Shown here one piece after another: positions 43,716-52,489 of a stretch of 64,000 nucleotides of DNA. The stretch's first letter is position 1. Each line of letters starts with the position of its first letter. A model generated the notes under the pieces. It saw only the letters and a list, made by a program, of their open reading frames with translations. It had not been told where the DNA came from and searched no databases. The position numbers and the translations under genes were made by a program. The stretch spans positions 196,906 through 260,905 of the forward strand of contig DATCTN010000021.1 of NCBI GenBank assembly GCA_036567965.1, in the 5' to 3' direction. The stretch comes from Candidatus Kryptoniota bacterium. GTDB lineage: Bacteria > Bacteroidota > Ignavibacteria > Kryptoniales > JAKASW01.

Positions 43716-44804
43716 ATGACAAAAGACGATGTAACTGCTGTACTTTCTAAAATAAAAGACCCTGATCTTCACCGAGATATTGTCTCGCTCGGGTTCGTAA
43801 AAAATATAAATATCACTGACAGCCGGATGGATATCGAGATTCAATTAACGACGCCGGCTTGTCCGGTTCGCGACGAGATGAAAGAACAGGCTGAACGTGA
43901 AATCCGCCAACTCGGATTCAAGGGTCAGCTTAACATTGCGATGACCAGCCACGTCGCCAGCCATGTCAACCAGGTTCGGGAGCAGGTACTACCCGGCGTG
44001 AAGAACACGATAGCAGTCGCAAGTGGAAAAGGTGGAGTGGGCAAATCCACAATTGCTGTCAGCATGGCGGCCGCACTCGCGCGCGATGGCGCTAAGGTGG
44101 GCATTGTGGATGCGGACGTGTACGGTCCATCGCTCCCGTTGATGCTCGGTGTAACTGAAAAACCGAGGACGGAGAAGATTGACGAGAAGCATTTCAAAAT
44201 TTTTCCCGTGGAGAAATACGGGATTAAGATGATGTCCATAGGATTCCTCGTAGACACGGAAACACCCATGATATGGCGGGGACCGATGGCAAGCGGCGCC
44301 GTGAAACAATTTCTCACGGATGTAGTTTGGGATGATCTGGACTATATGATATTCGATTTGCCGCCGGGCACCGGCGATGTCCAGCTGACACTCGTTCAAA
44401 CGATACCTCTGACGGGAACGGTTATTGTGACCACGCCGCAGGATGTGTCGCTTGCCGATGTCAGACGCGGAATAAGGATGTTCCAGAAAGTTAACGTTCC
44501 CATTTTCGGCATTATCGAGAATATGAGCTACTTTGTGTGCTCACACTGCGGGCAAAGGGAGGAAATATTCAGTCATGGAGGCGGCGAAAGAACGGCGAAA
44601 AAATTCAACGTGCCCTTTCTCGGAGAAATCCCGATCTATACCCCCATCAGGATCGGCGGCGATACCGGAAAACCGATCGTCCTGACCGAGCCGGAGTCGG
44701 AGCAGGCACAAATGATTCAGTCCGTGGCGCGTCGCCTCGCCGCACAAGTCAGCATCGCAAACATGTCCGCCGCATCTTCCGGAAAGATTGAAATAGCACT
44801 GTAG
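43716..44804 (+). CDS. apbC: Mrp/NBP35 family Fe-S cluster carrier ATPase
   Basis: A 362-aa ApbC. Residues 1 to about 85 are a MIP18/DUF59 domain (KIKDPDLHRDIVSLGFVK, with C49 in TTPACP). The rest is a P-loop NTPase with the deviant Walker A SGKGGVGKST (103-112), VDADVYGPSLPLMLG, and WRGPMASGAVKQFL. The bridging cluster-binding pair C275-x2-C278 sits in CSHCG. It loads 4Fe-4S clusters on client proteins. ATG 43716 has GGAGG just upstream; the open frame to 43665 is ignored. An NFU-type scaffold gene follows after 6 bases. Confidence 0.95.
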   Translation: MTKDDVTAVLSKIKDPDLHRDIVSLGFVKNINITDSRMDIEIQLTTPACPVRDEMKEQAEREIRQLGFKGQLNIAMTSHVASHVNQVREQVLPGVKNTIAVASGKGGVGKSTIAVSMAAALARDGAKVGIVDADVYGPSLPLMLGVTEKPRTEKIDEKHFKIFPVEKYGIKMMSIGFLVDTETPMIWRGPMASGAVKQFLTDVVWDDLDYMIFDLPPGTGDVQLTLVQTIPLTGTVIVTTPQDVSLADVRRGIRMFQKVNVPIFGIIENMSYFVCSHCGQREEIFSHGGGERTAKKFNVPFLGEIPIYTPIRIGGDTGKPIVLTEPESEQAQMIQSVARRLAAQVSIANMSAASSGKIEIAL

Positions 44805-44810
44805 CTCATC

Positions 44811-45056
44811 ATGCCCTATTCGCAAGAAGTAATCCGATCGATCCAGGATGTCCTCGCGGAATCGAACAAGTTTCTTGCAATCGACAAGGGCGCAGTCGAG
44901 TACGTAGATTTGGAACCGGATGGAATCTTACGAGTGAGGTTCGTAGGCTCGTGCGAAAGGTGTCCGCTCAAACCGATGACTCTACGGGCAGGAGTGGAAA
45001 GAGCAGTTCTCCTGAAAGTCGCGGAGGTAAAAAGGGTAGAGTTAGTAGTAGTCTGA
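44811..45056 (+). CDS. NFU-type Fe-S scaffold domain protein
   Basis: An 81-aa protein that consists of a NifU C-terminal (NFU) domain only. The ligands C48 and C51 are in SCERCPLKPMTL, where CxxC coordinates a labile 4Fe-4S cluster between two subunits. VDLEPDGILRVRFVGSC matches the domain's usual beta strands. It follows apbC by 6 bases and was probably acquired as a functional pair. It ends 13 bases from the oppositely directed ftsE. Confidence 0.88.
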   Translation: MPYSQEVIRSIQDVLAESNKFLAIDKGAVEYVDLEPDGILRVRFVGSCERCPLKPMTLRAGVERAVLLKVAEVKRVELVVV

Positions 45057-45069
45057 CAGGGAAGCGCGC

Positions 45070-45777
45070 CTAGTCTTCCAGTGTTCCCGGAATATCAAGA
45101 GGGAATGACTGGAGAGAAAGCGGATCAAGTTCCTCGCATTTGCAATTCCGGATCGCGATTGTCCTGGCCGGAAATTTCCTGATGAGCTCGTAATTGTGAG
45201 TCGCAACCAGAACCGTTGTCCCGCCAAGATTAATCTTCTTCAATAGTGTCAGGATGTCGGCAGAAGTAGCGGGGTCGAGGTTGCCTGTCGGCTCGTCTGC
45301 GAGGATTGCGACCGGATCCTTCGCGATCGCCCGCGCTATGGAGAGCCTTTGTTGTTCTCCTCCGGAAAGTTCTCCCGTGGGCGAATTCTTCTTGTGTATC
45401 AATCCGACCTGACTTAAGGCCTGCGTCGTGCGCATTTTTATTTCACGACTCGAGTAACCGACCGCCTGGAGCGCGAAAGTAACGTTGTTATACACCGAAC
45501 GGTCGTCGAGAAGTCTGAAATCTTGAAAAATAATTCCAAGTCTCCGCCTTAACTGGTAGAGTTCGCGTTTCTTTATGGACGCCGAGGAAAACGAATCGAC
45601 CTGCACTATGCCGTTAGTCGGAAGAATATCCATGTACAGGAGGCGCATCAGCGTAGTTTTTCCGCAGCCGGTCTCGCCCACTATGTACACAAATTCGCCC
45701 TTCTGGATGGAGATATTGGCATCGGAGAAGATGACGTGGTCATCGAAGGCGAAAGCAACTTTTGTACAGTGGATCAT
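45070..45777 (-). CDS. ftsE: Cell-division ATP-binding protein FtsE-like
   Basis: A 235-aa ABC ATPase of the FtsE/LolD class. Walker A GETGCGKT is at 34-41, the Q-loop is IIFQDFRLLDDRSVYNN (the RLLxDRxVYxN block is typical of FtsE), the signature is LSGGEQQRLSIARA, and Walker B with D-loop is ILADEPTGNLDP. FtsEX normally activates peptidoglycan hydrolases at the septum, but no ftsX lies beside it here. The protein is a little longer than usual, with a C-terminal tail after the H-loop. It is last in a four-gene minus-strand operon with 4-base overlaps. Confidence 0.85.
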   Translation of the reverse strand: MIHCTKVAFAFDDHVIFSDANISIQKGEFVYIVGETGCGKTTLMRLLYMDILPTNGIVQVDSFSSASIKKRELYQLRRRLGIIFQDFRLLDDRSVYNNVTFALQAVGYSSREIKMRTTQALSQVGLIHKKNSPTGELSGGEQQRLSIARAIAKDPVAILADEPTGNLDPATSADILTLLKKINLGGTTVLVATHNYELIRKFPARTIAIRNCKCEELDPLSLQSFPLDIPGTLED

Positions 45778-46604
45778 GGCTGCTTCAACAACACGAAATG
45801 TACTCTTTCAGTTTTGTTATCCGCTTCAAGATAAGTGAAGTCTCCAACGGCAAGTTTCTCTCTGAATCCCGCCGCGCTAATCAATTTACGGAGAAGGTCA
45901 AGATCATACACATACTCGTGATGGGCCTCTTCATATACTTTGCCATTCTTTCCAACACGGACAATCGTCGTATGTATTCTCGATTTGCGGTCGTAAGACG
46001 ACCGTCGTTCGTAAGCGAGCCCGTTGTGCCGTCCTTTCTGAGTGAACAGGTTGTTTTCGTTCAACGAGTTCGGCTCCAGACTTGCGTCAAGAACGAATGC
46101 GCCGCCGTCTTTCAGATTCTCATGAGCGATTTTGAAAAAATCGGAAAGCAGACTCTTCGTTGGAATATAATTAATGCTGTCGTAAACGCACACTTCGACG
46201 TCGAAAGTACTTGCCGACTCGAATTGCGTCATATCATAATTGAGAAACCGAGCCCTGTTCCTTGTTCTTTTCCCGACTTTTGATTCCGCCACGGCCAGCA
46301 TCTCTTTCGAACTGTCGACTCCTGTCACCCGGAATCCGAGTCGCGACAGCAAAAGAGAGATGTTTCCGGTTCCGCAGGCGAGCTCGCACAGCTCCATCTT
46401 TTTTAGTTTTGACCTGCGTATGTCGATCCCTGACATCTTCAGTAGTTGTGCCAGGTACGCAGCCCAGCTGACGTAATCCACCTCTCGCATCATATGGTCG
46501 TAGATGGGGGCACTCGCGGTATACGGTGCGGCTTCTTCGGCGGGCATTTCAAAGAGATTTTTCTTAGCTGATCGGCCGAAGGGGTGCAGGATTGTTCGTT
46601 TCAA
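45774..46604 (-). CDS. Class I SAM-dependent methyltransferase
   Basis: A 276-aa methyltransferase. Motif I ELACGTGNISLLLSRLG binds SAM, VTGVDSSKEMLAVAESK is the acidic second strand, and ARFLNYDMTQF and VCVYDSINYIPTKSLLSDF are motifs II-III. The C-terminal half matches the domain seen in small-molecule methyltransferases with a lid (DASLEPNSLNE, YDRKSRIHTTIVRVG). Substrate unknown. It overlaps pdxA upstream and ftsE downstream by 4 bases each, so it is expressed with them. Confidence 0.83.
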   Translation of the reverse strand: MKRTILHPFGRSAKKNLFEMPAEEAAPYTASAPIYDHMMREVDYVSWAAYLAQLLKMSGIDIRRSKLKKMELCELACGTGNISLLLSRLGFRVTGVDSSKEMLAVAESKVGKRTRNRARFLNYDMTQFESASTFDVEVCVYDSINYIPTKSLLSDFFKIAHENLKDGGAFVLDASLEPNSLNENNLFTQKGRHNGLAYERRSSYDRKSRIHTTIVRVGKNGKVYEEAHHEYVYDLDLLRKLISAAGFREKLAVGDFTYLEADNKTERVHFVLLKQP

Positions 46605-47602
46605 TTCCTGGCAGCTTTTCTGTTCTTCGAAATTTCCATTGCGAGTTTTATCGCTTCGATGGTGCTGGATGGATTCGCTACGCCTTTACCCGCGATGTCG
46701 AAAGCTGTACCGTGGTCCGGTGAAGTCCTGATTATTTTTATGCCTGCCGTGAAATTGACGCCTGTACTGAAGGAGCGCATTTTAAGGGGGATCAATCCCT
46801 GATCATGGTACATCGCGAAAATGCCGTCGAAGAGTCCTTCGCGGTAAGTGCCAAAGAAAGCGTCAGCGGGGAACGGTCCTTCGGCTTTTATTTTCTTAGA
46901 CTTTGCCTCGAGGATCGCAGGCTTGATGACGTCGTTCTCTTCGCATCCGATCAACCCGCCTTCTCCCGCATGGGGATTGAGGCCAAGGACGGCAATCCGG
47001 GGGAGCTTGACCCCGAAATCAAATCTGATAGAATCATTGAACGTGGACAGCCGCTCAAGTATTGCCTCTCGTGTTAACTGGCGCGAAACTTCGGAGATAG
47101 GAACGTGGATTGTTGCGAGCGCGACGCGCGCGAACCCGGAAGCCATGATCATTATCGACCGCTGCGACTTTGAAAGGGTCGTAACCATTTCGGTCTGGCC
47201 CGGAAAACAGAATCCCGCCATCTGCAGCGCCTGTTTCGACACGGGTGCCGTCACCATCGCGGCAACCGAGCCGTCAACACAAAGTTCAACAGCTTTCTCG
47301 ATGGCTTTGCCGGCCCAATACCCGCTTTCCTTCGCGAGGCTTCCTGGTCTTATCTTCTCTTTGAAACCGGGTCCGATGTCCAGGATCGTGATCTCGCTTC
47401 GTCCGACCGCGTCCGACAATGAGCCGACACTCAAGATCTTTCTCCTCAGGGAGAACTTGTTGGCGTAGTGCTCAAAAACTTTATAAGGTCCGATCAAAAG
47501 TGGGGTGCAGTTCGCCCTGATTGTCCTGCTGGCCGCCGATTTGAGTGCAACTTCAGGTCCGATACCGTTGAAATCTCCGATGGTTATTGCAATTATGCTC
47601 AT
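46601..47602 (-). CDS. pdxA: 4-hydroxythreonine-4-phosphate dehydrogenase
   Basis: A 333-aa PdxA, an NAD-dependent step of the DXP-dependent vitamin B6 pathway. ITIGDFNGIGPEVALKS opens the protein. FPGQTEMVTTLSKS, LGLNPHAGEGGLIGCEE and DAFFGTYREGLFDGIFAMYH contain the metal and substrate ligands. TSPDHGTAFDIAGKGVANP is the C-terminal signature. Start is ATG 47602, overlapping the stop of the GWxTD gene. PdxJ is not in the window. Confidence 0.95.
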   Translation of the reverse strand: MSIIAITIGDFNGIGPEVALKSAASRTIRANCTPLLIGPYKVFEHYANKFSLRRKILSVGSLSDAVGRSEITILDIGPGFKEKIRPGSLAKESGYWAGKAIEKAVELCVDGSVAAMVTAPVSKQALQMAGFCFPGQTEMVTTLSKSQRSIMIMASGFARVALATIHVPISEVSRQLTREAILERLSTFNDSIRFDFGVKLPRIAVLGLNPHAGEGGLIGCEENDVIKPAILEAKSKKIKAEGPFPADAFFGTYREGLFDGIFAMYHDQGLIPLKMRSFSTGVNFTAGIKIIRTSPDHGTAFDIAGKGVANPSSTIEAIKLAMEISKNRKAARN

Positions 47603-48858
47603 AATTTTTCCGTTTCATACAGCTTGAAATCGCCTGCCCGCTGCTCTTTGAATACCAGAGCCCTTTTCATGTTCGGATAAACCCATGTCTCGTACGTACC
47701 ATCGCTCCGCAATTCCCGCTTTATTTCTGCCGGCTTGCCGTAAACGATGTAAGCCTTTCCTCTGTCGGTCGCCGCGCCGTCGAGATTAGAAATCGTCCTG
47801 AAATTCTCAACTGCATAATCGGCTCTTCTGTAGAATTCATCCTCAAGCTCGTTGAATGCAGTGTTCGGTGTGGGATCGTGGGACTTCCAGTAGGCGTCGA
47901 ACTTTTGTTTCACTTCCTCATCGCTGCCGGAATTTATCTCGGAAAAAACAGAGTCAGGCAAGATGTATTTGATCAGTGATAAAGCTGTCTTCCGGTCTCG
48001 AAGCGTCAACGGTTCATCCAACCACAAGTAAGAGAAGTGCAGCTTCTCACCCGAACTGTCGGAGGAACAAGTCAGCTCGTATTGTCCCGCACGTAAGGTG
48101 TCGCTCGGAAATGATATGATGTATGTATGTGTACCACGATTGTTATCGCCCACAAGGTCCAGCGTCAGGCCGCTGCTGTCGGGCGAGATCTCGCCCTGCC
48201 AGGGTTGAACTGATCTTGCAACTGCGACCACCTGGCCTTTCGGCGTTTCAAGCGAGAATGTTGGAGGATCTTTGAACTTATGCTTCATGACAACCACGGC
48301 GCGGATTGTGTTCGGAAACGCTGCAACGTCGCCTTCCGGGGAAGGAAAAATCTTGTCGCCAAGCACGGAGTCCGCAAAGATCGCAGAAAGGACGACTGAG
48401 GTTCCCGGATGACGCAAATCCAACGCAATGGAACGGCTGAGATAAGTAATCTGCTGGTTATCGTCACGGACTTCTGCCGAAATTTTAAATGATGATTTTC
48501 GAAGATCTGCGACAATCAGGTCCCTTGCCACCATGTGCCGGTCCTGGGTCTCTTCAAAATTTCGCGACGTAATCTTTCTTGTATTGAAAATGTGACTGTT
48601 GATGCCGGAACTCGAATCGAATGCGTCGACGGAGAAATCTAACTCCGACCGGAATGCACCTAATCCATCCCGAGTCTTGACAAAAATCAGTCTCGGGAAG
48701 GGGATAACGTAAGTAAAACATACCTCGACGCTGTCGGCAGATTGCCCCAGGATCAGATAGCTCAACGGGAAACTCTGCATCTGCAACATTTGCGGCTGGG
48801 AGAACGAGATACATGGGAAAAGGAGAAAGGACCATACTACTAGCAATCGTAACGTCAT
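47599..48858 (-). CDS. GWxTD domain-containing exported protein
   Basis: A 419-aa protein with a signal peptide (RLLVVWSFLLFPCISFS) and a C-terminal GWxTD domain. The domain is recognisable from FDAYWKSHDPTPNTAFNELE, EFYRRADYAVENF and TDRGKAYIVYGKPAEI, then YETWVYPNMKRALVF. The name-giving GWxTD is GAATD here: the tryptophan is lost. The first 300 residues are beta-rich repeats of unknown function. Proteins of this family occur mainly in FCB and Acidobacteria groups; role unknown. ATG 48858 was preferred to the TTG at 48894 because it starts the signal peptide. First gene of the minus operon. Confidence 0.82.
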   Translation of the reverse strand: MTLRLLVVWSFLLFPCISFSQPQMLQMQSFPLSYLILGQSADSVEVCFTYVIPFPRLIFVKTRDGLGAFRSELDFSVDAFDSSSGINSHIFNTRKITSRNFEETQDRHMVARDLIVADLRKSSFKISAEVRDDNQQITYLSRSIALDLRHPGTSVVLSAIFADSVLGDKIFPSPEGDVAAFPNTIRAVVVMKHKFKDPPTFSLETPKGQVVAVARSVQPWQGEISPDSSGLTLDLVGDNNRGTHTYIISFPSDTLRAGQYELTCSSDSSGEKLHFSYLWLDEPLTLRDRKTALSLIKYILPDSVFSEINSGSDEEVKQKFDAYWKSHDPTPNTAFNELEDEFYRRADYAVENFRTISNLDGAATDRGKAYIVYGKPAEIKRELRSDGTYETWVYPNMKRALVFKEQRAGDFKLYETEKL

Positions 48859-48933
48859 CGAATAAAAGTTAAACACATCGACCTTCTTTATCAAAATAAA
48901 TATCGGATACTGGTCTATGTAACCGGCGGCGTC

Positions 48934-49107
48934 GTGATCCGACTTAACGATGTCGAGGTGGACTCAATCACAGATATCGACTCCTTGAAGAAAAACACGA
49001 TCACCGATCCACTCAACCTTCACACATGGAGCGTGGGCCGCGTAATCTTTTGGACGAGTGGCGAGATGGGAGAGATTAATTTCAAATCGAGCGGTGATAG
49101 GATTTGA
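48934..49107 (+). pseudogene. Possible gene remnant
   Basis: A 57-codon plus-strand stretch, GTG to TGA, with a protein-like translation (VIRLNDVEVDSITDID, WSVGRVIFWTSGEMGEINF). The frame continues upstream beneath the start of the GWxTD gene without ATG. No ribosome-binding site and no recognised family, though the first 20 residues faintly recall a PDZ loop. It could be the tail of a decayed gene. The rest of this 395-bp gap (48859-49253) carries nothing clear. Confidence 0.25.
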
Positions 49108-49253
49108 TTTAGAGGTTCGATGGAAATAACTTCTACACATCGTTTCCGAGCTTCACCTTAATTACCGCGTAAAACACGAGACACGTTATCATTTCTGAAA
49201 TCAACGCCGAATCTCAGAACATATCGGGCGAGCCCCCGGGTCTGATTCGCGGC

Positions 49254-50570
49254 TTGACTGTTCTCGACATGACGATGATCGTGATCGGATCGATCATCGG
49301 AGCCGGGATTTTCATGACGCCCTCCGCCATCGCCCAGGAATTGCAGTCGCCCGGCCTCGTGATATTTGTATGGCTGCTTGGCGGCGTCATGGCACTCTGC
49401 GGCGCGCTTACATATGCGGAACTCGGTGCATTGATGCCCGAGGCAGGCGGAGTGTACCACTATCTTACTCAGGCATACGGCGGGCTTTGGGGATTTTTGT
49501 ACGGCTGGACATATTTCCTTGTCGTCAACACAGGCGGGCTTGCTGCGATTTCGTTGGTCTACTCAACTTACCTCGGATATTTTGTTCACTTGTCCCCTAT
49601 CGGGATCAAAGCAGCCGCAGCCATCGGCATTGCGCTGCTGACACTTGTAAATTACTTCGGTGTCAAAGCCGGTGGAACATTTGCGACCTTGTTTACCGGA
49701 CTCAAAGTGCTCGCGATTGCAGGCCTGATCGTTCTCGGTTTCGTCCTTGGTAAAGGCCAGGGGAGCCCGTTGTCGCCCCTGGTGCCACTTTCGATAGGCG
49801 GCAGACTTGGCAGTGCGCTTGCGATGGCAATGGTCGGCGTTTTATGGTCATACGGAGGATGGCAACACGCGACGTTTCTCGCAGGCGAGGCAAAGAATCC
49901 GAAAAGGAGTCTGCCTTTTTCGATTATTGGCGGCACTATCGTGGTAGTGTTGGCTTACGTGCTTGTCAACATTGTCTATCTCCATCTGCTGCGCGTCAGC
50001 GAAATCGCGTCTTCGCAGCGTGTGGCTGCCGACGCTGCCGAACGATTTCTCGGCCCGCTGGGTGGAATGTTGATTTCGGTGGCAATCATAATCTCGACAT
50101 TGGGTACGGCGGGCATCTACACGCTAAGTGCACCACGAATTTATTTCGCGATGGCAAGAGACGGAGTCTTCTTTAAGAAGGCCGCGTATGTCCACCCAAA
50201 ATATCACACGCCTACGTTTTCAATATTATTCCAATCCGCCTGGGCAATTATTCTCATATTCTCGGGCTCGTTCCTGCAAATCATAACTTACGCGATCTTC
50301 GGAGACTGGATCTTCTTCGCACTGACAGCCGGAACAGTAATAGTCTTCAGGAAGAAGCTAAAATCTGCGGAGCGTCCTTACCGAACGTTAGGCTATCCGT
50401 ACACCACGCTGTTTTTCATTTTGGTCGCGACATGGTTTGTCGTCAACACACTAATTACATCCCCGCTTCAATCACTCGCAGGGTTAGCCCTCATCGCGCT
50501 AGGGATTCCGGTCTATTCATATTGGGTCAGAAGGCGTCTTGCACTAAATTCGAATGAAGTGCCCCGATAA
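49254..50570 (+). CDS. APC family amino-acid permease
   Basis: A 438-aa or longer transporter with 12 TM helices. The unwound TM1 motif IGSIIGAGIFMTPS identifies the amino acid-polyamine-organocation superfamily. ALTYAELGALMPEAGGVYHY is the consensus TM2 block, and WSYGGWQHATFLAGEAKNP resembles the LAT/SteT-type group. Start is uncertain: TTG 49254 is the first usual start codon. The in-frame sequence upstream (ISGEPPGLIRG) reads like the normal N-terminus of the family and has no ATG, GTG or TTG before a stop. An uncommon start (ATT 49191 or CTG 49242) may be used. Confidence 0.88.
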   Translation: MTVLDMTMIVIGSIIGAGIFMTPSAIAQELQSPGLVIFVWLLGGVMALCGALTYAELGALMPEAGGVYHYLTQAYGGLWGFLYGWTYFLVVNTGGLAAISLVYSTYLGYFVHLSPIGIKAAAAIGIALLTLVNYFGVKAGGTFATLFTGLKVLAIAGLIVLGFVLGKGQGSPLSPLVPLSIGGRLGSALAMAMVGVLWSYGGWQHATFLAGEAKNPKRSLPFSIIGGTIVVVLAYVLVNIVYLHLLRVSEIASSQRVAADAAERFLGPLGGMLISVAIIISTLGTAGIYTLSAPRIYFAMARDGVFFKKAAYVHPKYHTPTFSILFQSAWAIILIFSGSFLQIITYAIFGDWIFFALTAGTVIVFRKKLKSAERPYRTLGYPYTTLFFILVATWFVVNTLITSPLQSLAGLALIALGIPVYSYWVRRRLALNSNEVPR

Positions 50571-50612
50571 TATGGGCACTCCAGAAGCAGTTCACAGCAA
50601 GAGGAAAGTCGA

Positions 50613-51767
50613 ATGCTAAAATATGATATCGAGAAATATCGAAAACTGTTTCCGGTTATCGAAGAAGGCATTACATATCTAAATCACGCCGCCACAAGTC
50701 CACTTTCGAAAAGAGTGCTCAGCGCGATAAACAAATACCTGGACGAGCGAAGCAGGACGAACATCGACAATTACCTCCTGTTCCAGGGAATTCTCACGGA
50801 GACGCGGTCCCTGGCGGCCAGGATTATCAACTCAACGCCTGACCGGATCGCTTTTTTCGATAATACTTCCAATGCCATCAACCTGCTCGCGTCTGGCCTT
50901 GAATGGAAGGCGGGTGACAGGGTTGTCCTCGACGACATCGAGTTTCCTGCAAATGTCTACCCATTTCTAAATCTTAAGCGACTTGGAGTTGAAATAGATT
51001 TCGTGAAGAATCGCGGCGGGAGAATCTTACCCGAGGATATCGAGGCGAGGATTTCCCCGCGAACGAAGCTCCTTTCCATAAGTCACGTCCAATTCCTCAC
51101 CGGATATCGGTCCGATCTTGCCACTCTCGGCAAACTGTGCAAGGGGAAAGGAATTGTATTCGCTGTAGATGCAATCCAGTCGGCAGGCGTCATGGAGATT
51201 GACGTCAGGAAAATGGAAATAGATTTTCTCGCGGCTGGCGGCCAGAAATGGCTGATGGCACCCCAGGGAATTGCGTTCGCTTTCGTCTCGGAGAACCTCC
51301 AGGATAAAATAAAACAGGCGTACCTGGGTTGGACCAGTATAAAAGATTTCTTCGGAAATTTCACGAACTACAGATTGGATCTTGATGCGACAGCTCGGAG
51401 ATATGAAAATGGAACTCTAAACTACATCGGAATCACGAGTCTGCACCAATCCATTTCCACGTTGCTTGAAATCGGGATCGGTCCGATCGAAGAGCATGTT
51501 CTCGATCTGGGTGATCTATTGATTTCTGAAATCGGTAAGATTGGATTCCAGCCGTATATTGTCGGAGATCGATGCGAACGGTCAGGAATCACGTCGATAA
51601 AGATCCATGATGCCGAAATTTACTCGGCCGCTTTGCAGAAGTCGAAGATTGAAGTCGCCTTGAGGCAGGGGCTGATCAGAGTTTCACCTCATTTTTACAA
51701 CACAGACGGCGACATAATGACTCTCGTGGGCAAAATGAAGGAGATACATGGTGCTGCAAGAATGTGA
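50613..51767 (+). CDS. Class V PLP-dependent aminotransferase (cysteine-desulfurase-like)
   Basis: A 384-aa fold-type I enzyme. The N-terminus YLNHAATSPLSKRVLSAI is typical of class V. FAVDAIQSAGVMEIDV carries the cofactor Asp/Gln, and K212 in AAGGQKWLMAPQG is the PLP lysine. Upstream the SNAINLLA region binds the phosphate. There is no clear active-site cysteine loop like IscS/SufS, so the desulfurase activity is uncertain; isopenicillin-epimerase-like or kynureninase-like uses are possible. AGGAAAG precedes the ATG. It follows the amino-acid permease by 42 bases. Confidence 0.85.
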   Translation: MLKYDIEKYRKLFPVIEEGITYLNHAATSPLSKRVLSAINKYLDERSRTNIDNYLLFQGILTETRSLAARIINSTPDRIAFFDNTSNAINLLASGLEWKAGDRVVLDDIEFPANVYPFLNLKRLGVEIDFVKNRGGRILPEDIEARISPRTKLLSISHVQFLTGYRSDLATLGKLCKGKGIVFAVDAIQSAGVMEIDVRKMEIDFLAAGGQKWLMAPQGIAFAFVSENLQDKIKQAYLGWTSIKDFFGNFTNYRLDLDATARRYENGTLNYIGITSLHQSISTLLEIGIGPIEEHVLDLGDLLISEIGKIGFQPYIVGDRCERSGITSIKIHDAEIYSAALQKSKIEVALRQGLIRVSPHFYNTDGDIMTLVGKMKEIHGAARM

Positions 51768-51784
51768 CCGCGAGAGCAAGCGAG

Positions 51785-52489
51785 TCAAATAATGGATTCG
51801 AAATTCGTGAGTGTCACCGGCTCGTAAGTCCAGAACGGTTCCGCATACCTTACGCCGGCCATCCTGCCGAAGTATCTCATCCTGCCGAGGAGATACTCCA
51901 TGAATTCAGGAGTTGAAAGAGATGTCTCGGGATCTTTGCTATCGGGGTTGTAGAACTGGGACTTGTGAGCTTTTATTGCAGCGACCTTTGTGTCGAAGTC
52001 GTGAGTGATATCGACATAGACCGTAGGGGTAAACTGGCGGTGCTGAAGATAATAAAACGCCCGTCTCGGTCTGTAAGCGGCGAGATTTCCTGTCTTCAGT
52101 TTTCTTAGTCCCGAATAAAACATCGCGTCGTTAACGAGCTCGTGGACATGCACGTGGTCAGGATGTCTTTCCTCGCGATACGGCGCGAATACTATCTCAG
52201 GCCTGTACTTTCTCATTACCTCGACCACCTTAAGGAGGTTCCTGCGGCTCAACTCGATGTTTGAATCGGAGACCCCGAGGTTCACTCTCACTTCCGCCCC
52301 CAGAATCTTCGCGGCGTCTTTGGCTTCGCGGCTTCTTATTTCAGCATTTCCTCTCGTACCCATTTCTCCCTTCGTGAAGTCCACGATACCGAATTGCCTG
52401 CCGTTTCTATAGAGCAGCGCCAGTGTGCCTCCGCAGCTCATCTCAACATCGTCCGGGTGAGCACCGAACGCCAGGGCATACAGATTCAT
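51785..52489 (-). CDS. bshB1: Bacillithiol biosynthesis deacetylase BshB1-like (LmbE family)
   Basis: A 234-aa PIG-L/LmbE zinc deacetylase that removes the acetyl group of GlcNAc-malate in bacillithiol synthesis. The zinc motif AHPDD (11-15) and the second metal block REERHPDHVHVHELV are present. FTKGEMGTRGNAEIRSREA and LGVSDSNIELS match BshB1. HRQFTPTVYVDITHDFDTK and AHKSQFYNP are conserved C-terminal parts. The bacillithiol partner genes bshA and bshC are not in the window. Other LmbE deacetylases are an alternative. It overlaps the aldehyde dehydrogenase by 4 bases. Confidence 0.87.
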   Translation of the reverse strand: MNLYALAFGAHPDDVEMSCGGTLALLYRNGRQFGIVDFTKGEMGTRGNAEIRSREAKDAAKILGAEVRVNLGVSDSNIELSRRNLLKVVEVMRKYRPEIVFAPYREERHPDHVHVHELVNDAMFYSGLRKLKTGNLAAYRPRRAFYYLQHRQFTPTVYVDITHDFDTKVAAIKAHKSQFYNPDSKDPETSLSTPEFMEYLLGRMRYFGRMAGVRYAEPFWTYEPVTLTNFESII

